Part shown: piece by piece, positions 25,054-32,585 of the stretch
Layout: every line of letters starts with the position of its first letter
Numbering within the stretch: the first letter of the stretch is position 1
Virus record (IMG/VR): IMGVR_UViG_3300019124_000016
Location: 1-40,761 of that record
Direction: 5' to 3' (one strand)
Source of the DNA: a virus
DNA: 40,761 bases
Notes under the pieces: model-generated
Seen by the model: the letters and a program-made list of their open reading frames with translations, nothing else
Database searches by the model: none
What the model was told of the DNA's origin: nothing
Made by a program: the position numbers and the translations under genes

Positions 25054-25922
25054 AGGATCACCTCCTTCTTGTTGAAGTCGTAGTCTTTGAAACGGCAGAT
25101 GCGGGAGACCCTGGCCTGTGCCAAGGCGTCCTCTTCAGAATGCCCATGGCGCTTGAACAGGCTGACCACGCAGTCCCATAAGGTCTCCTCACCGGCCACC
25201 GGGCGGTACCTCCACCGGGTCTCCTCAAGGCCCTTCCTAGGACCCCTCTTGAAGACGTGGGTGTAGGGCTCGCAGATGAAGGGATCGTTGAGGATCTCAG
25301 CGGCAGTCGTAGGGCCAGCCCCAAGGCAGCCCTTATAGCCATCCGTGGTGTCCCCGCAGATGGTCTGGTAGAGGTGCCACCAGTCAGCCGTAGCGTCTCC
25401 AATGAGCTTCGGCTTGGAGTCCTTAGCGGGGTTGTAGAGCCACCCTGGGATTGTCTTCATGTCCTTGTCTTCGGACACGATGATCTTGCGGGTCCACTTG
25501 GTGAACTCAGGGTGTTCCGCTAGGAGGGACTTAGGCAGCCCTGGCATCGTGGAGAGAATCCCCATGATGTCGTCGGCTTCCAAGGTGGGCCTTCGGTAGC
25601 TCGGGTAGTTCGCCGCTAGGTAGTTCTTTACGCCTGCCAGATGGGCCGGGCGGTTGAGGTAGTCCCGGTTACTCTTGTAGGTCGGAAGGACCTTCAGGCG
25701 CCAGTTCTCCTCGGTCGGGCAAGACAGGCAGATGATGACGTGCTCGGTGTTGAGGGCGTCTTTGAGCTTGTCTATGGCCCGGTGGATTCGAGGGACTACC
25801 TCCGCCCAGGGGTCTATGGCGACTACAGGGAGTTCCTCTGGTTCGAACAGGTAGGACTGCTGGGAGACCGCTGCGACTTGGAAGGCGATGATGTCGGCGT
25901 CTACTAGGAGGATGTCGCTCAT
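25038..25922 (-). CDS. 5'-3' exonuclease (T7 gp6-like, FEN family)
   Basis: This 294-aa protein is the FEN-type nuclease that degrades host DNA and removes primers during replication and recombination. It opens SDILLVDADIIAF with metal-binding D8 and D10, has LEADDIMG with the acidic cluster, VSEDKDMKTIPG, and a helix-hairpin-helix-like ICGDTTDGYKGCLGAGPTTA. Length fits T7 gp6 (300 aa). The start at 25922 is fixed by ATGA overlap with the 22-aa zinc-knuckle gene; no independent ribosome site is visible. Confidence 0.92.
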   Translation of the reverse strand: MSDILLVDADIIAFQVAAVSQQSYLFEPEELPVVAIDPWAEVVPRIHRAIDKLKDALNTEHVIICLSCPTEENWRLKVLPTYKSNRDYLNRPAHLAGVKNYLAANYPSYRRPTLEADDIMGILSTMPGLPKSLLAEHPEFTKWTRKIIVSEDKDMKTIPGWLYNPAKDSKPKLIGDATADWWHLYQTICGDTTDGYKGCLGAGPTTAAEILNDPFICEPYTHVFKRGPRKGLEETRWRYRPVAGEETLWDCVVSLFKRHGHSEEDALAQARVSRICRFKDYDFNKKEVILWTPH

Positions 25923-25987
25923 CGTTTCAGCCAACGGCAGGTGCTTACGGTGTGTCCAGCGGCACCACAAAGGCAGCAGTACTTCAT
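25919..25987 (-). CDS. 22-aa zinc-knuckle microprotein
   Basis: This tiny frame encodes MKYCCLCGAAGHTVSTCRWL plus KR, a complete CX2CX4HX4C (CCHC) zinc knuckle: C4, C7, H12, C17. It has one of the best ribosome sites in the window (AGGAGG four bases before ATG). It overlaps both neighbours by ATGA: the winged-helix-like gene upstream and the exonuclease downstream. CCHC knuckles bind single-stranded nucleic acid in other systems. A role next to the exonuclease, possibly in ssDNA handling or translational coupling, is inference. Confidence 0.8.
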   Translation of the reverse strand: MKYCCLCGAAGHTVSTCRWLKR

Positions 25988-26193
25988 ATGTCCTCCTGTG
26001 TCTGTTCAATCAGTGCCACACCAGCAGAGGTGCAGCGCCAGAGATAGCCGTAGCCATCCCCTAAGCGTGTCGTAATGAGTCCCAGAGAGGCCAACCGTGC
26101 GAACTCATATGCGTGAGTCCTTGCGTAATCCGATTGGAGCTTTCGGGGGAACTGATGGATTGAGGCTAGGACCTCGATTAGGGTGTGCCTCAT
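25984..26193 (-). CDS. Small winged-helix-like hypothetical protein
   Basis: This 69-aa protein (MRHTLIEVLASIHQFPRKLQ...) has helices followed by LASLGLITTRLGDGYGYLWRCTSAG, the typical recognition helix and wing of a small winged-helix domain. It is coupled to both neighbours by ATGA overlaps. DNA binding is plausible but not shown. Confidence 0.7.
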   Translation of the reverse strand: MRHTLIEVLASIHQFPRKLQSDYARTHAYEFARLASLGLITTRLGDGYGYLWRCTSAGVALIEQTQEDI

Positions 26194-26426
26194 AGCTTTA
26201 GTTCTCGGCGTAACCTCCAGAGCGCCCCCGCCACAGTCTTCCGGGGATTCTGGTAGAGCGGCACACAGGCCCAGCTATAGCGCCGGCGATCCAGCGAGAA
26301 CAGGGTCACGCGATGAACGGCGAGGCCGGTGCGATCCGCACGTACTTCCTCCATGTACCAGCGCGGTCCCTTGGGCACAGCGACAGGCTTCCTAAGGATC
26401 GGATACTTCAATGAGTGTCGGCCCAT
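26190..26426 (-). CDS. Hypothetical basic protein downstream of DNA polymerase
   Basis: This 78-aa basic protein (MGRHSLKYPILRKPVAVPKG...) ends in an Arg-rich helix (VAGALWRLRRELKL). Its ATG lies inside the end of DNA polymerase exon 2 (19-nt overlap) with AAGGA five bases upstream. It starts the ATGA-coupled chain that runs to 22982. No domain is recognised. Confidence 0.68.
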   Translation of the reverse strand: MGRHSLKYPILRKPVAVPKGPRWYMEEVRADRTGLAVHRVTLFSLDRRRYSWACVPLYQNPRKTVAGALWRLRRELKL

Positions 26427-26894
26427 GTCTTTCCTTGTTTGGCCTCGCCATCAAGGCGACACCTGAAGTTGAATATCTCCCCGGCTTTCGTGACCATCGC
26501 CTTAGCGACCTCAGCCACCGTGTCAGCGATCTCTTGGGTACGGCAGGCCCATTGGCCCTCATCGTGACTCCATGCCATGAGGCAGTAGTCACCATCCCAG
26601 CCATGCTTGAGTCCCCGGGCCTGGAGTTCGTCCTCCACCAGGGTCATCCACAGCTTGCACACGAGAGCCCCTGCGGATTGCAGTAGGGTGTTCAGTGCGG
26701 AGTGGCTGGAGCGGATGTGAACGAGACGGCCATCGAGTCCCCTTAGGCACCCATCAATCTTGGCCTTGGCCTGCACTGCATCCTTCAAATGCTTCAGTGC
26801 AGGGAGACCCTTCAGGAACTTCGCCTTGAGGCGCTTGCCATCGTCGGCAGTTCCGTTGACGATCAGGCCGATCTTGGCGTCACCGGCCCCATAT
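26408..26894 (-). CDS. DNA polymerase, exon 2 (C-terminal fingers and palm)
   Basis: This exon encodes about 162 residues that align with the C-terminal end of T7 gp5: YGAGDAKIG, GLDGRLVHIRSSHSALNTLL, GLKHGWDGDYCLMAW, the motif C SHDEGQW with catalytic Asp, and FRCRLDGEAKQGK before the stop. Spliced to exon 1 after the intron G at 26895, the junction codon becomes CTA (Leu) and restores FIYGFL-YGAGD exactly as in T7. The spliced protein would be 624 aa, against 704 for T7. Motif C reads HDEGQ rather than HDEIQ. Confidence 0.93.
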
Positions 26895-27659
26895 CTCGTG
26901 TGTTCAAGGAGTGTCGCTACACACTCCCCCGTCCCGTTGCAGGACTGCCCCACATCACTGTGGGGGACAGACTATATCTTCGCCCACCCGGAAAAGGGTT
27001 TGGGCGGAAAGCGCTTCCACAGTCAATCGCTTACTGTGTACTCCCCGGCGGGATAGTCGTTGCACCTTCCTCAAAACACATACGCACTGGATACCGAACG
27101 CCAACTAGTTCTACTCTTTATCTTGTACAACTGTCGGGGGCCGATTCCGGTTGCTTTCCGTATGCTCTTACTGTCAAGTCCTTGTTGAAGTAATTCACAC
27201 ACCAACCGAACTACAGGTAGTGGTAACTTCGCCCAAGGACACGCCGCACCCACAGGAGACAGCCCACTACGCACTGCGTGTTGGGTGTTTTCCAAAGGTG
27301 TGGACCATTCAAGATTGCACGCTCGATTGTCAAACGTATCGCCTGACAAGTGATTCACCTGTGGCTTAGCGTCAGGATTGCTTATGAATACCTGAGCGAC
27401 TAGTCGGTGGATATAGCACTGCACTGTTTTTCCGCCTTGCCTGAGGCCGACGAATAGGTACTTGCGCGAGGCGCCAGACCTTGCAGGTTTTAATATCTTG
27501 CGTGTTCGTGTAGACAGGATGAGTCCAGCGGGATGTACAAAGTATCCCGGGAATTCTGGATGTTCTAAGGCTTGGCTCAGGATTGTCTCGAATGAGATAT
27601 CCCCTGAGTTCACATTCTCTGCATTAGTTGTTACCAACCAAAGTCCCTGAAGTTAATCG
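26895..27659 (-). other. Group I intron in the DNA polymerase gene
   Basis: A 765-nt insertion splits DNA polymerase inside motif B. Exon 1 ends in U (TTTCCT) and GGGA 13 nt into the intron can pair with it as the P1 guide (U-G at the splice site). The intron ends in G (CACGAG). Conserved core elements are visible on the minus strand: Q-like AATCCTGAGCCAAGCC at 27569-27584, R-like GTGCAACGACTATCCC at 27050-27065, and S-like AAGATATAGTCT at 26969-26980. A P8-like hairpin (about 26981-27006) and a P9-like hairpin just before the 3' end are also visible. The insertion site is the one reported for self-splicing IA2 introns of T7-like phages PhiI and W31. Confidence 0.93.
27071..27637 (-). CDS. 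Intron-encoded HNH homing endonuclease
   Basis: This 188-residue frame carries a NUMOD4-like segment (FPGYFVHPAGLILS, about 30-43), an HNH nuclease core (IHRLVAQVFISNP, NHLSGDTFDNRACNLEWST, NTQHAV; about 76-122), and a C-terminal helix-turn-helix-like DNA-binding part (SIRKATGIGPRQLYKIK). It would cut intronless polymerase alleles and spread the intron. The start is uncertain: TTG at 27637 has AGGG upstream, and GTG at about 27613 is possible. Either way the first residues are read through the intron core (P3-P5/Q). It stops 6 nt before the R element. Confidence 0.88.
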   Translation of the reverse strand: MVTTNAENVNSGDISFETILSQALEHPEFPGYFVHPAGLILSTRTRKILKPARSGASRKYLFVGLRQGGKTVQCYIHRLVAQVFISNPDAKPQVNHLSGDTFDNRACNLEWSTPLENTQHAVRSGLSPVGAACPWAKLPLPVVRLVCELLQQGLDSKSIRKATGIGPRQLYKIKSRTSWRSVSSAYVF

Positions 27660-29047
27660 AGGAAACCGTATATAAAAGTTTTCGCGTTCGCTCGGGTCGG
27701 CAGGCCGGCAGCCTTTTGGTTCTCCGTATGGATGTCCCCGTTGAGGAGAACCTCGCCATACTTTCCTTGGTCCCACCTCGCCATGAAGTGGGCAAGGCAT
27801 CGAAGCTCTAGGCCTGAGGCGTCGGCACCGACTTGAATCCAACCTTCAGGGACTCCGAAGAGGGCCCGGCAGTCTTCGCCATAAGGAGAGCCGGAAGCCG
27901 GCACTTGGGAGATGTTTGGTTTTGAGTGGGTTGCCCGCCCAGTAACCGCGCCGTTTGGATTGATCGAGCCATGGATCTTCCCTTTCTTGACCAGCTTCAA
28001 CCAAGCGTTGTCTCCCTCGGATAGTTGGCCGAGGCGCTTAGTCACCATTAGGTACTCCGCGAGAAGAGGCGCTTCCGGGTAAGGAAGGTCCTTCATCACG
28101 TCTTCATCCACCTTAGGCTTGCCGCCATCGGTGAACTCTTCGGGGACCCATCCATGGAGTGCGATGAGTCGGTTGGCGATGTGGTCCCGGGATCTCGGGT
28201 TGAACATCACCGTCTTGGAGCGGGGAACAGGGACGCCCTTCTTGTAGCCCTTGGTCTTGTTGTCTCGGGCAGGGATGAAGTCAGGGAGCTTCACCTCCCA
28301 GGACTGGAAGGTCTGCTTCAGTTGCTCCTCAAGGCGGTCCCTATGGGCAACCAACTTGACCAGCAGTTGGGCTGCCGCTGCCTCATCGAACGGGAAGCCG
28401 TTGCGCTCCATCTGAGCCATGACCCACTGGATCTTGTGTTCGAGGTCAATGGCCTGCTGGCTGTAGTTCTTCCCTAGGCACTTCTCTAGGAGCCTTGCGG
28501 TGACCTCGGTGTCCCTATCGCAATAGTCCAGCATCTCCTGCGTGAACACTGCCCAGACATCGGTGTCGTCCTCCGTCTCCTTCTTGCCGAAGTCGCCCTT
28601 TAGGAGACCCAGACGAACCCCCCAAGCTTCCAGCGAGTGGCGCCCATAGAGAGCCCCGGGGAGCTTTCCCTTCTTCATCAGCCCGAGATCAATCTCCTTG
28701 ATGTGGGACCAGATGAGTCGGGCCATGACCATGGTGTCGAAGGTGCGGGCCTTGTCCACCTTGAACATCCCGGGGAATAGCTTCTCCACCACCGGGTGGT
28801 CGTACTTGATTACGTTGTGACCACCAATGTGGTAGCCCTCTACGTTATGCAGACGGAACAGGAAGGTCAGTCCCTCAAGTACCGTCCCGGCTCTGTTCGT
28901 GGCTGGTTCGTCTGAGTAGCGGTAGACACCGCCTGCATCGTCGTTTGTGTCTGAGAGTCGAATGACCAAACAGTGGATCTTGGTGACCTCATCCAGTAGG
29001 CCGTTCGTCTCCAAGTCCCAAATGGCCCGCTTGATGGTGTCGCTCAT
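27660..29047 (-). CDS. DNA polymerase, exon 1 (exonuclease and first part of polymerase)
   Basis: This exon encodes 462 residues plus two bases of a Leu codon. The proofreading domain shows IWDLETNG (D11, E13), GHNVIKYDH (Exo II region) and YCDRDTEVTARLL (Exo III). The polymerase domain has motif A VGADASGLELRCLAHF (D409) and motif B RANAKTFIYGFL (R452, K456, Y460), where the intron interrupts. Without splicing, translation stops two codons into the intron. A promoter-like motif sits just upstream and AAGAGA precedes the ATG. Family A, T7 gp5 type, probably thioredoxin-dependent as in T7 (inference). Confidence 0.94.
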
Positions 29048-29050
29048 TGG

Positions 29051-29073
29051 TTTCTCTTAGGGGTGTCGTTAAG
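29051..29073 (-). promoter_or_regulatory. Phage RNAP promoter-like motif before DNA polymerase
   Basis: The minus strand reads TTAACGACACCCCTAAGAGA. Ten of twelve core positions match GACGCACCTAAG, and the predicted start G is at 29056. The A at -8 and C at -6 differ from the copies at 33.47 and 36.70 kb. Confidence 0.55.
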
Positions 29074-29121
29074 TTGAGCGATACTCGGCACTCCTTATCC
29101 ACCTCCTTAGGAGTCAAAGGA

Positions 29122-29472
29122 ATGTCGAATCGAATCCGATGGACGCCCGAAGAACAGCAAGCGATCTCTGCTGAGTACGCTCGGTTGCTGGGCGAGGGAA
29201 TGAGAAAGCTGGCAGCCATTGAGGCTGCGCAGAAGAGGGCCCTCCCGAAGAATCGGAGGAGGACCATCAGGGCAATTACGGCGCTCCCTTGGCTTGCCCA
29301 AGAGAGTCAGTCAGTGGAGCCTGTCATGAAGAAGGCCCCGCCGAGGGGAAGACCGCTGCGAGATGATGACCCGCCACATGACGGGACACCGGCAGTCAAC
29401 CTGAGGGAGATCCTAGCGAGGGAGCTAGGGGCTTTCCTAAGGGATGTCTTGAGGGAGGCCCGGACCTATTAG
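29122..29472 (+). CDS. Plus-strand basic DNA-binding-like protein
   Basis: This 116-aa protein (MSNRIRWTPEEQQAISAEYA...) is the only convincing gene on the plus strand. It has a helical N-terminus with WTPEEQQ and a run of basic residues (KRALPKNRRRTIRAITALPW, about 42-61), a Pro/Arg linker and a C-terminal helix (NLREILARELGAFLRDVLREA). It resembles regulators seen in betaproteobacterial genomes, but I cannot name a family. AAGGA is directly before the ATG and AGGAG about nine bases upstream. It converges with the small membrane protein gene, overlapping by 4 nt. Being opposite to phage transcription, it may be expressed in the lysogen. Confidence 0.75.
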   Translation: MSNRIRWTPEEQQAISAEYARLLGEGMRKLAAIEAAQKRALPKNRRRTIRAITALPWLAQESQSVEPVMKKAPPRGRPLRDDDPPHDGTPAVNLREILARELGAFLRDVLREARTY

Positions 29473-29648
29473 TCACGGTTAACCCACCGCACAACCCTAG
29501 CGAAGCCTTTGCCGAAGAAGTAGGCCACAGCGGCGGCTCCTGCCCATCCAATGATGTGCTTCGCTAGGTCCGTCACGAGGTACCAGATGACTACCGTCTC
29601 TGTACTGCCGGCCACGGACTTGAGGAGTTCAATTACTTCCTTGTCCAT
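29469..29648 (-). CDS. Small membrane protein
   Basis: This 59-aa protein (MDKEVIELLKSVAGSTETVV...) has two short hydrophobic stretches (about residues 18-26 and 32-46, with HIIGWAGAAAVAYFF) and a basic tail (FARVVRWVNRD), as expected for a small inner-membrane protein with a cytoplasmic C-terminus. GGAGG lies seven bases before the ATG, an excellent ribosome site. It fills the gap between the winged-helix gene and the plus-strand gene. Function unknown. Confidence 0.75.
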   Translation of the reverse strand: MDKEVIELLKSVAGSTETVVIWYLVTDLAKHIIGWAGAAAVAYFFGKGFARVVRWVNRD

Positions 29649-29650
29649 GG

Positions 29651-29872
29651 TCAGGCCTCCAGGCTGTACCGCATATAGCGTTGGCCTGTCACAGGGTGCG
29701 CCTTCTGCTCCCCCTTGATGTTGAACCCAGCGTCCCGTAGTTCGGTAATACGGCGGGTCAGCGATTGGATCGAATGGTCCACGATGGCCTCCCGTTGGGA
29801 GATCGAACCGGCCTTCTTGATGTGGGTCAGGACGGTGTGGGCCTGGGGTGTGAGTCGGGGAATGGCGGTCAT
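29651..29872 (-). CDS. Winged helix-turn-helix protein
   Basis: This 73-aa protein (TAIPRLTPQAHTVLTHIKKA...) matches the common phage winged-helix domain: GSISQREAIVDHSIQSLTRRITELRDAGFNI, then a wing with GQRYMRYSL. It sits directly after the primase-helicase gene without a spacer. Small HTH proteins at this site are common in T7-like phages and may be regulators. DNA target unknown. Confidence 0.82.
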   Translation of the reverse strand: MTAIPRLTPQAHTVLTHIKKAGSISQREAIVDHSIQSLTRRITELRDAGFNIKGEQKAHPVTGQRYMRYSLEA

Positions 29873-31486
29873 TTAGAAATCCGGTTGTGTCTCATTAGAT
29901 GTCGATTGCTCGTCCAGGGGATCGGTCTCATAGAGTCGTCCGGTCTCCCGGTCATAGCCGAGGAACAGAAGCTGGCCTGTGGCCTGCCCTGTATAGCGGT
30001 CTTTAAGGCCCCGCAAGGTTGTCGTTGAGCGGACCCTCTCGTCGGCCGCCTGCTGGTTGCGCTCTAAACCAAAAGCGAAGTGAGTCCAGAAGCCGATGGC
30101 CCGGGACCCCTTGAAGTGCTTTAGCGAGACGTGACCGCCCTCCTCGTGGGACTTCCCTTCGGGAGTCGCAAGATGGGAGATGAAGTGGATGATGACCTTT
30201 AGCTCGTTGGCGAGCCCAGCCATCTCCTTCATGATCTGCTCTAGGCTTCCCCGCTCGTCCTCCGTGTCGGCCATCGCTGTGAGATGGTCGACGTAGAAGA
30301 TGCGGATGCCTTCAGAGACAGCCATGAAGCGGATCTTGGAGGCGACTACGGCCCAGTCGGTTTGTCCGAAGGAGTCATAGAGGGTGACCTTGCCGTCGAG
30401 CTTTAGCACCCACTCATTGCGCTCTTCCTTAGTCCAACTCCCATCTGGGATGTGGAACCGTTTTCCTGCCAGCTTCCCGGCAACACGAGTGACCGTCTCC
30501 GTGGGCTGCTGCTCCAGAAACACAAGTCCCACACGCTCATTGAGGTCGTGGATGTCGAAGGCAATTTGTTGGGTGAAGAAGTCAGTCTTGCCGATCCCCG
30601 TTCCCGCACCGAATCCATAGAGTTCTCCAAAACGTCTCCCGAAGGTGAGCTTGGTGAGAGGCTCAAGGAACCACGGGAGGCCGGCTTCCACCGGCTTGTT
30701 CAGTTGCTCCATCAGGTCAGCCACACCGACCAGCCCATCAGGACGGTAGGGCTTGGCCTGCCAGATGGCCTGGACGATCTGCTCGCCTTTGCCCTCCATG
30801 AGGAGTTCATTGGCGTCCTTCATGGGCAGCGAGGCGATCTTGCACTTCCCTGGGGAGAACAATGCGGCGCACTCTTGGGCTGCCTTGGTGCCAGGCTCGT
30901 CCATGTCGAACATCAGCACCACTTCCTCGAAGGCATCGAAGTAGCTGAGGTTCTGCTTGATGGCCTTGGCTGCCCCTTGGGCGCCATTCGGGACGGAGAT
31001 CACCGGCCACTTGTTGCCCTGCACCTGGGAGACCGACATTGCGTCGATCTCACCCTCGGTCACTACGATCTTCCTACCGCCACCCCAGAGCTTGGCCCCG
31101 AAGAATCCACTGGACTCCTTCAGGTCTCCCAGGACGGTGAACTCCTTGTCCGGGAAGCGGATCTTCTGGGCGACCATCTCACCGCTCTTGCTGTAGTACG
31201 GGGCGATGTGGACGGACTTGTCCTTGAAGGTACCCACTTGGTACCCGAAGAAGCGACAGGTTTCTTCCTTGATGCCTCTCTTGATGAGGTCTCGGTATTC
31301 GCCTTGGATCAGGCTCATGGATTTCCTTGAGGTGTTCTTTGGGGCAGCCGGTGCCCCGTCCCCCTTGGTGTGGTGCTGGCACACAAAGCAGTGCCCATGG
31401 CCGTCTGAGTAGGTCACGAACCCGTCAGAGGATGGGCACGCTGGGCAGGGACCTTTGAAGAGGGCATGGGACTCTTCGTGGGTCAT
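29873..31486 (-). CDS. Primase-helicase (T7 gp4-like)
   Basis: This 537-aa replicative enzyme makes primers and unwinds DNA at the fork. It has a zinc-ribbon with C14, C17, C33 and C36, a TOPRIM primase core with VVTEGEIDAMS (E145) and MFDMDEPG (D194/D196), and a DnaB-like helicase with Walker A GAGTGIGKTD (293-302) and YVDHLTAM. T7 gp4 is 566 aa. An internal ATG at codon 57 (31318) has AAGGA five bases upstream and would give a shorter helicase-only form lacking the zinc ribbon, as gp4B in T7. Confidence 0.95.
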   Translation of the reverse strand: MTHEESHALFKGPCPACPSSDGFVTYSDGHGHCFVCQHHTKGDGAPAAPKNTSRKSMSLIQGEYRDLIKRGIKEETCRFFGYQVGTFKDKSVHIAPYYSKSGEMVAQKIRFPDKEFTVLGDLKESSGFFGAKLWGGGRKIVVTEGEIDAMSVSQVQGNKWPVISVPNGAQGAAKAIKQNLSYFDAFEEVVLMFDMDEPGTKAAQECAALFSPGKCKIASLPMKDANELLMEGKGEQIVQAIWQAKPYRPDGLVGVADLMEQLNKPVEAGLPWFLEPLTKLTFGRRFGELYGFGAGTGIGKTDFFTQQIAFDIHDLNERVGLVFLEQQPTETVTRVAGKLAGKRFHIPDGSWTKEERNEWVLKLDGKVTLYDSFGQTDWAVVASKIRFMAVSEGIRIFYVDHLTAMADTEDERGSLEQIMKEMAGLANELKVIIHFISHLATPEGKSHEEGGHVSLKHFKGSRAIGFWTHFAFGLERNQQAADERVRSTTTLRGLKDRYTGQATGQLLFLGYDRETGRLYETDPLDEQSTSNETQPDF

Positions 31487-31489
31487 AGG

Positions 31490-31714
31490 TCAGTCGAGGC
31501 CCCAGCTATCGGTGACGTCTTCCGCGTCCGAGTAGATCTTGAGCGACCACTGAGCAAGGAAGTCACCAGTGTCGTTATGGAACGGCCGGATAAAAGCAGC
31601 CGCTGCCATCGCCATGCTCCGTAGAATGCCGTCCAGCAGCACCGGAAGAACGAGACAGAGGCATGCCAGGGACGCCAGAAGGTTTCCCTTGATTGATAAG
31701 AGCATGTTGTTCAT
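31490..31714 (-). CDS. Small membrane-associated hypothetical protein
   Basis: This 74-aa protein has an N-terminal hydrophobic stretch (LLASLACLCLVLPVLLDGIL, about residues 12-31) and an acidic C-terminus. The start at 31714 overlaps the amidase stop by ATGA and has AGGA five bases upstream. It lies between the lysozyme and primase genes, where T7 has its small 3.7/3.8 genes. Function unknown. Confidence 0.68.
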   Translation of the reverse strand: MNNMLLSIKGNLLASLACLCLVLPVLLDGILRSMAMAAAAFIRPFHNDTGDFLAQWSLKIYSDAEDVTDSWGLD

Positions 31715-32154
31715 TTCAGTCCTACCGTCTTAAGCCACGCCTTCAAATCGAAGGAAGGGCAGGCCTTAGTCACATTAGGAAAGTCTCGATGGCCCTGGAT
31801 CTTGGCCTTCGGGTACTTCCCAGCGAGCGTGGAGAGCAGGCTTGTGAGGGCCTGGAACTGCTCCACGGTGAAGTTGTTTGCCGGCTTACCGGCTGAGTCC
31901 ACACCGCCCACCATGCAGATGCCGATGGAGTTGTGATTGAAGCCCTCTACGTGGGCACCAATGGATTCCTCATCGCGGCCCTTCTGGACCGTGCCATCGG
32001 CCTTGATGACGTAGTGGTAGCCGACCATCAGGAACCCCCGCTGGCGGTGCCAACGGTCGATGGTTTTCACGTCTGTCTTAGGGTCAGGCTGGGATGCCGA
32101 ACAGTGGATAGCGATGTACTCGGTGGACTTCCGAGGGGACAGTCCGGGGGTCAT
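31711..32154 (-). CDS. N-acetylmuramoyl-L-alanine amidase (T7 gp3.5-like lysozyme)
   Basis: This 147-aa zinc amidase would cut the peptidoglycan cross-bridge side at lysis and, in T7, also inhibits the phage RNA polymerase to end middle transcription. Zinc ligands H17 (IHCSAS), H122 (GHRDFP) and C132 (KACPSFD) and the catalytic Y46 and K130 align with T7 lysozyme H17/H122/C130/Y46/K128. HVEGFNHNSIGICMVGG and FTVEQFQAL also match. The start at 32154 is fixed by ATGA overlap with the endonuclease gene; an in-frame upstream extension is not needed. Confidence 0.95.
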   Translation of the reverse strand: MTPGLSPRKSTEYIAIHCSASQPDPKTDVKTIDRWHRQRGFLMVGYHYVIKADGTVQKGRDEESIGAHVEGFNHNSIGICMVGGVDSAGKPANNFTVEQFQALTSLLSTLAGKYPKAKIQGHRDFPNVTKACPSFDLKAWLKTVGLK

Positions 32155-32585
32155 TTCTTGGGCTCCTCCAGCCACGCCTGAGGGATGCCCTTGTCGGCGT
32201 ACTTGAAGCCGTGCTTCGTACACCAGTCGGCATAGGTCGTGGTTGAGCGTTTACTAATCTTGGCTTTCGAGTTCGAGAAGACGAACCGAATATCAAGGTC
32301 GGGGTGTTGGGCCTGCACCCACTGCATCTTTTGTCGATCACACGTTAGGAACCGCCCCTTGGACTCAATGATGATTCCATTAGGAAGCCGGAAATCCGGA
32401 GTGTAGGTACGCTTCTTCGCAGGCTCCATGAACGGGAGCTTCAGCTCTTCGTACTCGTAGGAGATCCCAGCCGCCTCCAGTTGGGCGGCGATGGATTCCT
32501 CAAGGCCAGACCTAAAGCCATGCTTTAGGCCGACCTGTAATGCAGTGAGTTTTGTCTTCGGCTTAGAAGTCCTGGGGGCCGTCAT
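32151..32585 (-). CDS. Endonuclease I / Holliday junction resolvase (T7 gp3-like)
   Basis: This 144-aa protein belongs to the T7 endonuclease I family, which resolves branched DNA and breaks host DNA. FRSGLEE (catalytic E29), YTPDFRLPNG (D64) and IESKGRF (E74, K76) match the T7 active site E20, D55, E65 and K67. LDIRFVFSNSKAKISKRS and GFKYADKGIPQAWLEEPKK complete the match. The start at 32585 has AAGG five bases upstream and overlaps the SSB gene by 23 nt. T7 works as an intertwined dimer, and the same is expected here. Confidence 0.95.
   Translation of the reverse strand: MTAPRTSKPKTKLTALQVGLKHGFRSGLEESIAAQLEAAGISYEYEELKLPFMEPAKKRTYTPDFRLPNGIIIESKGRFLTCDRQKMQWVQAQHPDLDIRFVFSNSKAKISKRSTTTYADWCTKHGFKYADKGIPQAWLEEPKK

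Noticed and set aside
26789-27193. 134-codon plus-strand frame over the intron 3' end
   Set aside because: It crosses exon 2, the intron core and the HNH frame on the opposite strand, and has no ribosome site or protein-like pattern.
30452-31330. 292-codon plus-strand frame
   Set aside because: It is the antisense shadow of the primase-helicase gene in a GC-rich genome.
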